This document shows, one piece after another, positions 55,020 to 64,000 of a stretch of DNA of 64,000 bases (position 1 is the first letter of the stretch; every line of letters begins with the position of its first letter). Where the stretch lies: NCBI RefSeq assembly GCF_905220565.1, contig NC_059423.1, positions 1,603,501 to 1,667,500 on the forward strand, given 5' to 3'. The stretch is from Melitaea cinxia. Lineage: Eukaryota > Arthropoda > Insecta > Lepidoptera > Nymphalidae. The notes under the pieces are model-generated. The model had not been told where the DNA came from, ran no database searches, and worked only from the letters and a program-made list of their open reading frames with translations. The position numbers were made by a program, and so were the translations under genes.

Positions 55020-58000
55020 TAAAAATATTTAAAAATATAAAAATAGTAGTCCTCCGATGGCAGGTTGGGGCCCAGGCCACCGGTAGTTAAGGTTCCAGGC
55101 TGAGGAACCTCCTCACAATGCGGGCCGTTTCAAGCAACACTGCCTTTTGAATCCGACCCTTGATCCAACAGTCAAGTGAGAGTTTCTTAAGGTGTTGGTC
55201 GAAACTCTTCGCTAATAGACCATTAACCGATACAACAATAGGAACAATTATTGTTGAGTCTACATTCCACATGCCGGTAATCTCGTGGGCAAGGTCTAAA
55301 TATTTACTTAATTTTTCTTTTTCGGCCTTTACGAGATTATCGTCATGTGGAACTGTAATGTCAACAATAATTGCTCGGCGCGCTGATCGGTCTACTAGCA
55401 CTATATCAGGTTTATTGGCTGCAATAAACCTGTCAGTGACAATAGATCGATCCCAGTAGAGCAATGCACGACCATTCTCAAGAAATGGCGTTGGGCTATA
55501 CCTATAATAAGGCAACTCATTTTCAACAAGGCCGTAACGAATAGCAAGTTGTTGGTGTATAATCCTGGCCACTTGGTTATGTCTGTGCAAGTACTCACCG
55601 TTAGCAAGATGACTACAACCGGAAACAACATGTCTAATGGATTCTCCAGGCTTATGGCAAGCTCGGCATATGTCTGGAGTTCCGTCTTTCATGATATGTT
55701 TCCGGTAGTTATTCGTCTTAATAACTTCGTCCATAATTGCACAGACAAAACCTTCGGTTTCTCCGAAGAGGTTCCCGTGTTGTAACCAGGATATAGAGCT
55801 GGGCTGGTCTACATCTGGGTCTGTCAGAACTTTGTAGAACCGGCCATGTAATTCCTTGCTCTTCCATACGGCCACGCGGTCAACGGTACGCATTACTATA
55901 GGCTTACGCCATTTCTCTTTGCCTAAGGACAGCGGAGTAAAGCCCCTATCAACTGCAACAACGTCCATGTGCATATCGCTCTTCATATTTAAAAAGTACT
56001 CTCTGAGATTATACACCTCACGATTGTGGAGATTTTTAGCGTTTAAAAAGCCACGACCCCCACATTTTCGTGGGATGTATAATCTCATCACAGACGATCG
56101 AGGATGGTGTATTCGGTACGTTGTTAACAGTTTACGGACTTGGCGATCAAGGGTATCTAATTCCGTTTGAGTCCATCTCAAAATGCCAAAGGTATAGACG
56201 ATTAAGGGCATAACCCAACTGTTAAAGGCACGCACCTTGTTACCGCCCGAAAGAAAGCTATTGAGAACTTTCTTCAGCCGGCCAAAGAATCGTTCCTTTA
56301 CCAGTTGTTTCATGGCTCCGTCATCAATGCCCAATGCCTCTGACATTCCGAGATATTTATAGGTTTCACCTTCGTTGAGAGATCTAAAAGACAAAGAGTT
56401 GTTAAGTTTTAAATTTTGTGATGATACAGTTCTACCTCTTTCTACATGGATGACAGCGCATTTATCCACACCAAACTCCATTCTTATACAAGTGCTAAAG
56501 GTTTCTGTTATTTTTAACAACTTGTATAAGTCTGGTAGTTTGGATGCGAAAAGCTTCAAATCATCCATATAAAGTAGGTGAGAGATTGCTTTGCTTCCTC
56601 TACGAAGGTGAAAGCCCAACCTTGAATCCTCTAATAAAGTGCTTAAAGGGTTCAAGGCTAGACAAAACCACAATGGACTCAAACTATCACCTTGAAAAAT
56701 ACCCCGCATAATCCTTATCGGTTCAGTCGATCCTGAAACATCAACCGCACCCGGATGACGCAAAAAAGTGTTCCACTGTCTCATACACGTACTCAGAAAG
56801 GAGCACAAAGCAGCATCAATTTTGTATAGCTCCATTACTTTCATAAGCCATGTATGAGGCACTGAATCATACGCTTTCTTGTAGTCAATCCAAGCGGCAG
56901 CCAGATTTTTCCGGTTTCGACGTACCTGTTGGCATATGGTCATGTCTATGAGGAGAAGTTCCTTGGTACCGCGACTACCAGACTTACATCCGTTCTGAGT
57001 CGTAGCCAAAATATTATTTGTAGTAATATGTTTTGTAATTTTTGTGACGAGAACAGATGTAAGTAGCTTATAGATGGTGGGTAAGCAAGTTATAGGGCGG
57101 TAGTTTTTAGGATCAGCGGTACATCCCGATTTGTATAACAGGAATGTGGTACCAGTCGTCATAAATTTTGGTAAAGTATTAGTTGAAATTGCATTTTGAA
57201 ATTGTGATGCCAGGATGGGGTGCGAACTATGAAACCATTTAAGCCAAAAGTTATGCAATCCGTCCAGTCCAGGACATTTCCAATTCGACGTTGAACGGAT
57301 TGCATAACTTATATCTTCTGAATTTATTTTAATTTGTTCCATTTGTGGAAGTGAGCTGCACCTCCTCCTGACAACATCCATCCAATCACTCTCAATGTGG
57401 TCAATGGGGTTCGACCAAATATTTCGCCAAAAATTATTTATCGATTCTCGGGTCGGTAAATTACCATTGACCACATTAGTAGTGCACTGTTCCCAATTCC
57501 TGTATACCTTTCGTTGGTCGCTTTGAAATATGCTATTTTGATGATATCGATCCCTGCGTTTTTTATACCTCTTAATGCGTTTTGCCCATGCACAGAGTTT
57601 TTGCTTCAGAAAATCTATGCGGTCCGAGACTGATGTTATGTACTCGTTGGATCTTATATTTGTACCCGCAAAAGCCTGGTGTACAAACCGCATGATTTTT
57701 GGACGCATGTTACCTGCCCTGAAACATGTTAATTTGGCTATTAGTGTTCTGGTTAAATTTATTCGTTTTTCAATTCTGGCCTGCCAAGCTGGAGCTGTAT
57801 GGGATGGTAAAGTAATTTTATTTGATTTAAACTTCAAATTAGCTACATTACAAACAGCTGCAGCTCCACAGTACAGAAGTGAGTGAGTATCGGATAAATT
57901 TTGAGTGCTGTCTAAATATTGTTGTAAAATTTTATCCATAACACCTACTAAAGCCAAATTACGTCTGTGAATAGGCAAACGAGGTAGCTGTGGCCTAATA

Positions 58001-58580
58001 TTTGGTGGCAAGGATCTATATTTCAAAATAGCATCCTCCAAAGCTCTCCTCATAGGCTCATTATCCTGTTCGTTTACCGACAAATCAACACTGTTAGGAG
58101 ATATATGATTTATATTAAAATTTATTACCTCTCTTTGCTCTTTTTGTGATGTTTGTATATCACGAATGTGACTAACAGTATTAAGTTGTGGTAAATTTGT
58201 ACGCAGCCGCTCAAGTACTGATTCATCCAGGAGGTGACAACGCTGAATGGCTCGTACTTGATCCGATAGTCGTTGTGCGGTTACGGTGACGGTTGGTTCA
58301 AGCGCCTGAAACAGAGACAACATCGTTGAACGATACGCAGTGAGATTAATTCCCCCACCTGTCGCCTCATAGTACGCTCGCATGACACTCTCATTCATTT
58401 TTTGAGTCCATCTCATGCGGCGCACAGCACCACCGGCAGCGGGATTTCTTGTGGGAGCGTATTGTCCCTGAACCTCCAAGCAAGCTGGTGGCGGGCGTAT
58501 GACTCGTCGACGGTTAGATGGTCTCGTAGATGAGTCAGCATCGTCAGCATCCGATTCCGCGGTGGTTTAATAGTTATTAT
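55020..58580 (-). mobile_element. Apparently intact R2/R4-type LINE with restriction-like endonuclease
   Basis: One uninterrupted minus-strand frame runs from just after a TAA at 58567-58569 to 55087. It is about 1159 codons, with the first in-frame ATG only at 58416. RT order: CPGLDGLHNFWLKWF; NYRPITCLPTIYKL; GCKSGSRGTKELLLID; AAWIDYKKAYDSVPHTWL (motif A); MRGIFQGDSLSPLWF (motif B); LLYMDDLKLFASK (motif C, YMDD); TYKYLGM. The C-terminus has a CCHC knuckle, CRACHKPGESIRHVVSGC, and a restriction-like endonuclease core, KPDIVLVDRSARRAIIVDIT with an EKLSKY segment. No apurinic-type endonuclease is present. The 5' end abuts TAATAATAATAATAA (58570-58590). TAA repeats are known targets of Dong (R4 clade) elements of Bombyx. 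The 3' untranslated region is short. Confidence 0.88.
55087..58566 (-). CDS. Single ORF of the R2/R4-type LINE (reverse transcriptase and endonuclease)
   Basis: It encodes target-primed integration machinery of a site-selective non-LTR element. All RT motifs, the zinc knuckle and the endonuclease Asp/Lys residues are present, with no frameshift in 3.4 kb. The start is unclear: 50 codons upstream of the first ATG are open and protein-like (ESDADDADSSTRP and RRRVIRPPPACLE), so translation may start at a non-AUG site, as discussed for R2 elements. The N-terminal RMRWTQKMNESVMRAYYEA resembles a Myb-like DNA-binding helix. Confidence 0.88.
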   Translation of the reverse strand, partial: TTAESDADDADSSTRPSNRRRVIRPPPACLEVQGQYAPTRNPAAGGAVRRMRWTQKMNESVMRAYYEATGGGINLTAYRSTMLSLFQALEPTVTVTAQRLSDQVRAIQRCHLLDESVLERLRTNLPQLNTVSHIRDIQTSQKEQREVINFNINHISPNSVDLSVNEQDNEPMRRALEDAILKYRSLPPNIRPQLPRLPIHRRNLALVGVMDKILQQYLDSTQNLSDTHSLLYCGAAAVCNVANLKFKSNKITLPSHTAPAWQARIEKRINLTRTLIAKLTCFRAGNMRPKIMRFVHQAFAGTNIRSNEYITSVSDRIDFLKQKLCAWAKRIKRYKKRRDRYHQNSIFQSDQRKVYRNWEQCTTNVVNGNLPTRESINNFWRNIWSNPIDHIESDWMDVVRRRCSSLPQMEQIKINSEDISYAIRSTSNWKCPGLDGLHNFWLKWFHSSHPILASQFQNAISTNTLPKFMTTGTTFLLYKSGCTADPKNYRPITCLPTIYKLLTSVLVTKITKHITTNNILATTQNGCKSGSRGTKELLLIDMTICQQVRRNRKNLAAAWIDYKKAYDSVPHTWLMKVMELYKIDAALCSFLSTCMRQWNTFLRHPGAVDVSGSTEPIRIMRGIFQGDSLSPLWFCLALNPLSTLLEDSRLGFHLRRGSKAISHLLYMDDLKLFASKLPDLYKLLKITETFSTCIRMEFGVDKCAVIHVERGRTVSSQNLKLNNSLSFRSLNEGETYKYLGMSEALGIDDGAMKQLVKERFFGRLKKVLNSFLSGGNKVRAFNSWVMPLIVYTFGILRWTQTELDTLDRQVRKLLTTYRIHHPRSSVMRLYIPRKCGGRGFLNAKNLHNREVYNLREYFLNMKSDMHMDVVAVDRGFTPLSLGKEKWRKPIVMRTVDRVAVWKSKELHGRFYKVLTDPDVDQPSSISWLQHGNLFGETEGFVCAIMDEVIKTNNYRKHIMKDGTPDICRACHKPGESIRHVVSGCSHLANGEYLHRHNQVARIIHQQLAIRYGLVENELPYYRYSPTPFLENGRALLYWDRSIVTDRFIAANKPDIVLVDRSARRAIIVDITVPHDDNLVKAEKEKLSKYLDLAHEITGMWNVDSTIIVPIVVSVNGLLAKSFDQHLKKLSLDCWIKGRIQKAVLLETARIVRRFLSLEP

Positions 58581-58589
58581 TATTATTAT

Positions 58590-61480
58590 TTAATTTTAAT
58601 TTTGATTTAGGTTTTGATTGTAGTCGTGATTTTAGTTTTTATATTTGATTATGATTTTAATTTTGAATTTATATTGAATACGGTGATAATTTGAGACAAT
58701 TTATTATATTGACATGTTTTTATTTTTATTTGAATTAAATTGAGTAAGTCATTATTATAAGCTTTTAATTGATTGAATTAATTGAATTTTAGTTAATTGA
58801 TGATGAATTTAATTTTAGTGTTGTTTGATTGGATTTTTGATTTAGTATAATTTGTTTTGTCACAATTATTGAAACTAATATAGTCAAGGAAAAAAAATGT
58901 AACTAACAAAAATATGGACATACGTCTGAAATAAATTATTATTATTATTATTATTAATATTTTTGTTTTACAAACGTCATATTATACAGTCGTGTGACTG
59001 ATATTACGCCACTTCCGTTATATATTTTTCTTACGGTTTTAGTATCACATTTTTTTCAGTTCGCTCGCCCAGCCAAATGTCAAGCCTGCCGTGAGGAACT
59101 TCGTTCAAAAAAAAATGGGAAGTGAAATGGTTTGAAGCAGTAAACGTCTATAAATATACTTTTAAATGTCACGATAATTTTTCTTAAGGGGCTACACTAC
59201 CTCAGCTCGAATTCAGATTTCACCCGTACTAAATACACATGAGAATTGAGAGCGCTTGGTTGTTCATCGCACTAATTACGAGTATATGTATTTTCTCCCC
59301 ACAAACTAACAGTTATTTTTTAAAAAACACAACATATAAAATGTTCTTCATACTTATTTCAATTACCATGCTTAATCTCAAGTCCATAACTTCTATATTT
59401 ACTGAGATATTAAGGTTTTAATACAAAAATAGAGGTAACTTTGCGATTTTTTGTATCGAGAAAATTTTATGGAATCGTATGGAAACATATGAAAGATATT
59501 TTATGTCCTTGAACTTTACCATATATAAATTTCAAACTTAAATATTCAGTAGTTTGGAAGATATGGACATCCTGCCGAGCAGAAAATAAGCAATTTGAGG
59601 TAGCATACACTTTTAAGGATTTAAGTCCAGTTGCGTATCGCAGCTGGCACAACATTTTTGACGCTGTTGCGTAAAGACATTATTAAGTAATATGACGCAC
59701 ATAAAGTATTATTGACTATTTATAGCTAATAAGTTCGTAACTAAATTCGTAACTTTGACTATAATTTTCATATAACCTTGATATTATTACAGAAAATTTA
59801 TTGTTGTTGACTAAATTATCGATGCACGTTTCGTCGTATTTTCAACAATGTGTTCTAAAAATAGCTACAAGTGTGCATTCGAAATGTGGCCTAAAGGCCT
59901 GAAAGAGAAAAAATAAGGGAGTGTATTTTTTTTTAAGGGAGTGTAAATGTATTTTTCAAGTGTATGTAATATATCTTGAAACTTGTTTGTTCAACCATGT
60001 ATGATATTTTACTGGTCATAAAGTTATTTCACCATTAGTAAGTTAAACTATACTTATCACTTAATACATTCATATAGGCTATAACTTATATAACAGTAAC
60101 TTGAAAAGTAAGCAATAGTACTGTCTCGGGGTTTTTAAAACCACATAAAAGCACAAACACCTTTTATAGATATAGGTCACGAGAGAGGATCGAATAGAAC
60201 ACCAGCTTCACAGTTTCAATGATCACTGCGGCAACGCGGCGTAAATTAAAATGAAATTCTGATGTAGCCACGGTAATTTGTAAGTACTCTGTATAAGTGA
60301 GGAAAGTAACCTACAGCCTACATGCTAGCTGTTAGCAGTTACTGTATCCTATATTAGATGCTTGCACTATCAGAAGCATCATAAGCGCGTTGCCGATCCT
60401 AAACACGACTCTCTCCAGGAGCTCTGGTCACCTTACTCAGAAAAGGAAAAATAAAAAAAAAATACTTACAGTTTTTCCGCTTATTTGGCCCAAAGACGCT
60501 ATGTGAATATTAAATCGCTAAATATTATAAAACCAAAAACGCGCGCGTTCTCACAACAGCTGGCAACGTAATGATTATTTTGATTAAAATTTTCTGTTAA
60601 ATATTTGTAGCGAATTTACTGTACTTAAATGATTTTCTATCTTATTGCGTTACAGATAAGGTTTAAATTTGTACAAATGTACGTTTGCTGATAATAATGA
60701 ATGGATGTGTGCTTCTAAAAGTTCTGCCTACAATCAATCGTTTTCATGTTTTATTTTGTCTTCTTTTATTTTTTATGTTTGATGTATTATACTTTCAAGA
60801 TAATGTGGTTTCACTGACTGTGGTTTTGCTCGCTTTTTTTTCCTAAAAATAACGACATTTATAAGCAGTTTTTACCGAATTCAAAACAAGGAGGAGGTTC
60901 TCAATCCGATATACGGCTGCCCAATTTCAAAACAGTAACGGACAATTTTTTTTTTAAATATATATGTTCACACGACTCCAAAGGAATGAAAAATGCAAAA
61001 AAATCGATTTGTCCCTTACTGTGTTTTGAGCTCTCATAACAGCCGTGTATTGTGCTCTCATAACTTTTTACTAGGTGTCGAATTGATTCTTTTTCTAGCT
61101 ATTTGCCAAAACAAATCCGCATTTATAATAACTGCTTATTTTTAACTTCAGTAAAATTTTACTGGCATCAACAATTGACTACGTTTGTAAAAATTATAAA
61201 AGAAATCGTAAAAGGGGTAGATTCTCTTAGTGTTGTAGCGACATCTATCTCGCGACATACAAACTAGAGAAAACTGGCGTATCCTACATCGCGCTATCAA
61301 AGTTATCAGAGTGATTGAGTATACTGTAATTTGTAACTTTTCAATTGACTTACAGTTAAGTTTTTAATTTATAATTTTTAATTGTTAATTCGAGTTGACG
61401 TACCTATTAAAATTTGAACATTGGATAATTTTATAATTTTGATGACATTGTACTTGAACTAACGTGGTAAATTTGTAGTT
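58590..61480. other. Spacer with repeat fragments, no gene seen
   Basis: TTA/TAA microsatellite at 58936-58957. A minus-strand C-family SINE piece at about 60345-60440 (GCGCGTTGCCGATCC, CCAGGAGCTCTGGTCACCTTA). A D-family end at about 60870-60900 (ACAAGGAGGAGGTT). Nothing else is interpretable. Confidence 0.5.
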
Positions 61481-62265
61481 AAATTTGACTCCAACGTGTT
61501 GTTTTTTATATTTAATTCTTGTTTATCATTTTTATCTTTTTTTTTTTTATTGGATCATCCTAAATTTGTATGCTTTTGACATTGTATTATATCGGGTATT
61601 TTTAAAATGTTACTGGATTAGCACATCGAACTTGATACATATTAACGATATTGTCATTTTGAATTTTAATGATTGCTTATTGATAAATCTAATTATTAAT
61701 TAATTCTTTGTATTAATTGACGTGATAACGTATGATGTGATAACTTGTAATTAAAAGAACATTGACATCCCATTGTAAGCTCCTGTGTAAGAGACTATTA
61801 TTAATGTATTTTTTGTTGGTTATCCTTTAATAAATAAATAAATAAAAGTATATTTATGAATTTCAATGTATGAAGATGTTAGTAGTTTTTTTAGAAAAAC
61901 CTAATAAAACTTACAGACATACCATCAAACCCAAGAAAATTAATATTGATTAATTTAAAAATAAGAATATTACAATTTATTACAAACAAAAGTTTGAGAA
62001 GTAGTGTAACACACCACGAAGATTTTATACCGCCGATTAAAATTATACCATTCAAAACAGAAATAATAAGTAGGTATATTATAAATCTCATACATTTGCT
62101 TTTGATATGATAAGAAAAGTAAATAAAGCCAATAGTACAATTTACATACAACTTCGTAAGGAGGTGTGTGATCTTTCAAGATTAATCTACTAAGACAGGG
62201 CACAGTAGGAAATATCTTAGATAAAATTTGAAGTAGTTCGACTGAGAAAGTATTAATTTATTTTA
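61480..62265. other. Element tail and spacer
   Basis: A plus-strand tail ending AATAAATAAATAAATAAAAG near 61835 suggests the 3' end of a retroelement whose coding part is gone. A C-family SINE fragment (GACAGGGCACAGTAGGAAAT) lies at 62195-62255. Confidence 0.45.
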
Positions 62266-62269
62266 TTTA

Positions 62270-63365
62270 TTTATTTATTAAACTTTATTGCACACAGAAA
62301 AAAGAAGATACATTTTAGAACGATTAGATACAAAAACAAATAATGTATGCAAAGGCGGCCTTATCGCTTATAGCGATCTCTTCCAGGCAACCTTTAATAA
62401 AAGTAGTATAAGAAAAATATGTCGGTAGTAGTGCGCAATCAACAACGCAAGTTTAGCACATATAATTAAATTAATTTACAACACATTTAAACGGTATATA
62501 CTTACATAAACATATAAACACATATGTAAATACATACAAAATATATTTATTCAAACATACAAATAAAAACAATATACCAATAGAAACATATACATATTTA
62601 AAACTATGTAAGAGTTAAGTAGTATTTGTGCAAACGATTCTTAAAAATATGTATAGACTCTGCTTGACGGATGTTATTGGGTAGGGAATTCCAAAGTTTG
62701 ATCACTTTAATAGTGAAGGAATTACAATACGCATTAGAGCGACAAAGAGGTACCACAAGCGAGTTATTACTACGGGAACGCAAGTGACATTCAGTGTCAT
62801 GTCCTAAAAAACTAAACCTTTCCTTTAGATAAGGGGGTGTGTGAGGGTGATAAAGGATATTGAACAATAAAGAAATAGCATGCACATTTCGTCGCTGTCT
62901 AATTGGTAGCCAACCCAACTGTTGACGATATTGAGATATATGGTCAAATTTGCGCAACCCGAATATAAAGCGAATATATATGTTTTGTAATCGTTACAAT
63001 TTGTTTAACAGTTGTTCAAATAAATCGATATAAACAATGTCAGCGTAATATAACAAGGGTAGCAGTAAGGAATTAGTCAAGGCAACTTTGGTTTTAAAGG
63101 GGAGAAAGTTCTTCCAACGTTTTGCGAACCTATTGTTGCAAAGACCCTTCGACTCACCTTGGCAACTTGAGGCGCCCAGGTAAGAGTGTTGTCAATTAAT
63201 GACCCCAGATCTTTGACAATAGGATGAGGTGAAAGAGCGACGGAATCGAATAGGATGGTAGGTAAGTCGAGTGAATTAATTTTTGATAGCTGATATGAGT
63301 TGCCAATAATAGTCGCTTGAGATTTATTTGGGTTAATCAGTAGACCGTATGAATGACACCACGTA
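62270..63365 (-). mobile_element. 5'-truncated CR1/jockey-group LINE
   Basis: On the minus strand: WCHSYGLLINPNKSQATIIG at 63365, then VKDLGSLIDNTLTWAPQV, a frameshift near 63150, then YRQQLGWLPIRQRRNVHAIS and LWNSLPNNIRQAESIHIFKN to 62604. These are the region after the YxDD box and the C-terminus of ORF2. The 3' untranslated region has GGCCGCCTTTGCATAC and ends AATAAAGTTTAATAAATAAA at 62270. It is inactive and truncated within RT. Confidence 0.85.
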
Positions 63366-64000
63366 ACGATTTACTTAACGATATATATTAATTTTAACGT
63401 ATATATTAATGTTCTTAACGATATATATTAATGTTACAGATCACAGCTAATTTTGCTCTCGAGTAGTGGCGTTTGCTTGAAGTGAGTAAGGTAGTCTAAG
63501 TTTTTTATATTTATTGACAGCAGGAGTAGGATTGGATATGTGTTTTTAACGATCCAGGTATTGACCACCATCGACTCGACCGTTTGCTTGTTTGTTAGAA
63601 CATTCAGTCAGTTCAGTTTGTTGTAACCTACTAGTGGACATAGGCCTTCCTAAGTTCGCACTAGACTTCCCGGTTTTCCGCAATCCTTATCCAGCCTAAA
63701 CCGACAACCAGCCGGTTAGCATATTGGTACTAGAAATATTAAAAATTAGGCCGGTCATTTGAGGTTAAGATATGATAGCCACACGCCTTTACCACCAGAA
63801 GAATAAGAGATATCTGATTAAATGTACGAATAGTATAAGAAGAGCGGATATTGAAAAGTAGAATAATTTATTTCAGCTATCAAACGTGTGAGTCACAGTT
63901 ATATATCTAAGTTTTGTTACGCATATTTTCTATGTTATTGTAGTGCTAGCCAGTTCGAGGCAGCCATTGTTGTAAATTAAACATAGCTTGGATTTCGTGT
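63366..64000. other. Spacer with a retroelement fragment
   Basis: ATATATATTAATGTTC/TTAACGATATATATTAAT motifs repeat at 63380-63430. About 63610-63720 (CTAGTGGACATAGGCCTTCC, CCGCAATCCTTATCCAGCCT) looks like a piece of a dispersed repeat. No gene seen. Confidence 0.45.

Noticed and set aside
62604..62957. Small host protein of 117 codons
   Set aside because: The motifs (GWLPIRQRR, LWNSLPNNIRQA) are the C-terminus of a LINE ORF2, with more RT sequence directly upstream in another frame.

Overview
The window looks like nuclear DNA of a moth or butterfly. It is AT-rich, has small exons in repeat-filled introns, and is dense in SINE-, MITE- and LINE-type repeats of lepidopteran style. It also carries an arthropod SLC22-type transporter gene. 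The species cannot be named from the sequence. All exon models below were worked out by hand from splice signals, codon phase and open frames; no transcript or homology search was available.

Three host genes lie on the minus strand. (1) 11741 to 4198: an 8-exon gene for a secreted mucin-like protein of about 848 residues. It has a signal peptide, an acidic stretch, an RSKR site, a cationic amphipathic helix and two Ser/Thr-rich domains. (2) 30975 to 15385: a 12- or 13-exon gene for a very large secreted Lys/Asn-rich protein of about 2090 residues. It has a signal peptide, a long coiled coil and at least six R-X-K/R-R furin-type sites. I do not recognise the family of either protein. The two genes sit head to tail, are both secreted, both carry furin-type sites and both consist mostly of exons that preserve frame if skipped, so they may form a fast-evolving secreted-protein cluster. 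(3) 47805 to 39092: a complete 12-exon organic cation transporter-like (SLC22/MFS) gene of 584 residues, the best-supported call in the window.

The rest is mostly transposable elements. From left to right: a frameshifted DDE transposase fragment (2862-3376); a decayed LINE (21720-22910) with a sister fragment at 41965-42200; an RTE-like RT fragment (33002-33850); a 5'-truncated CR1/jockey-group LINE with ORF1 and ORF2 remains (34320-37480); a 5'-truncated RT (54050-54950); an apparently intact R2/R4-type LINE with a restriction-like endonuclease (55020-58580); and a truncated LINE (62270-63365). Short repeats fall into recurrent groups, named A to E here: A, a SINE ending in ATG repeats; B, a tRNA-derived SINE with an internal promoter; C, a GC-richer SINE ending in poly(A); D, a MITE-like element with GAAGTCGG ends; E, an element starting near CCCGCGACTTCGTCCGCG.

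Intergenic blocks 1-2860, 48600-53900 and 58600-62200 hold AT-rich sequence, repeat tails and several strong hairpins, with no convincing host exon.
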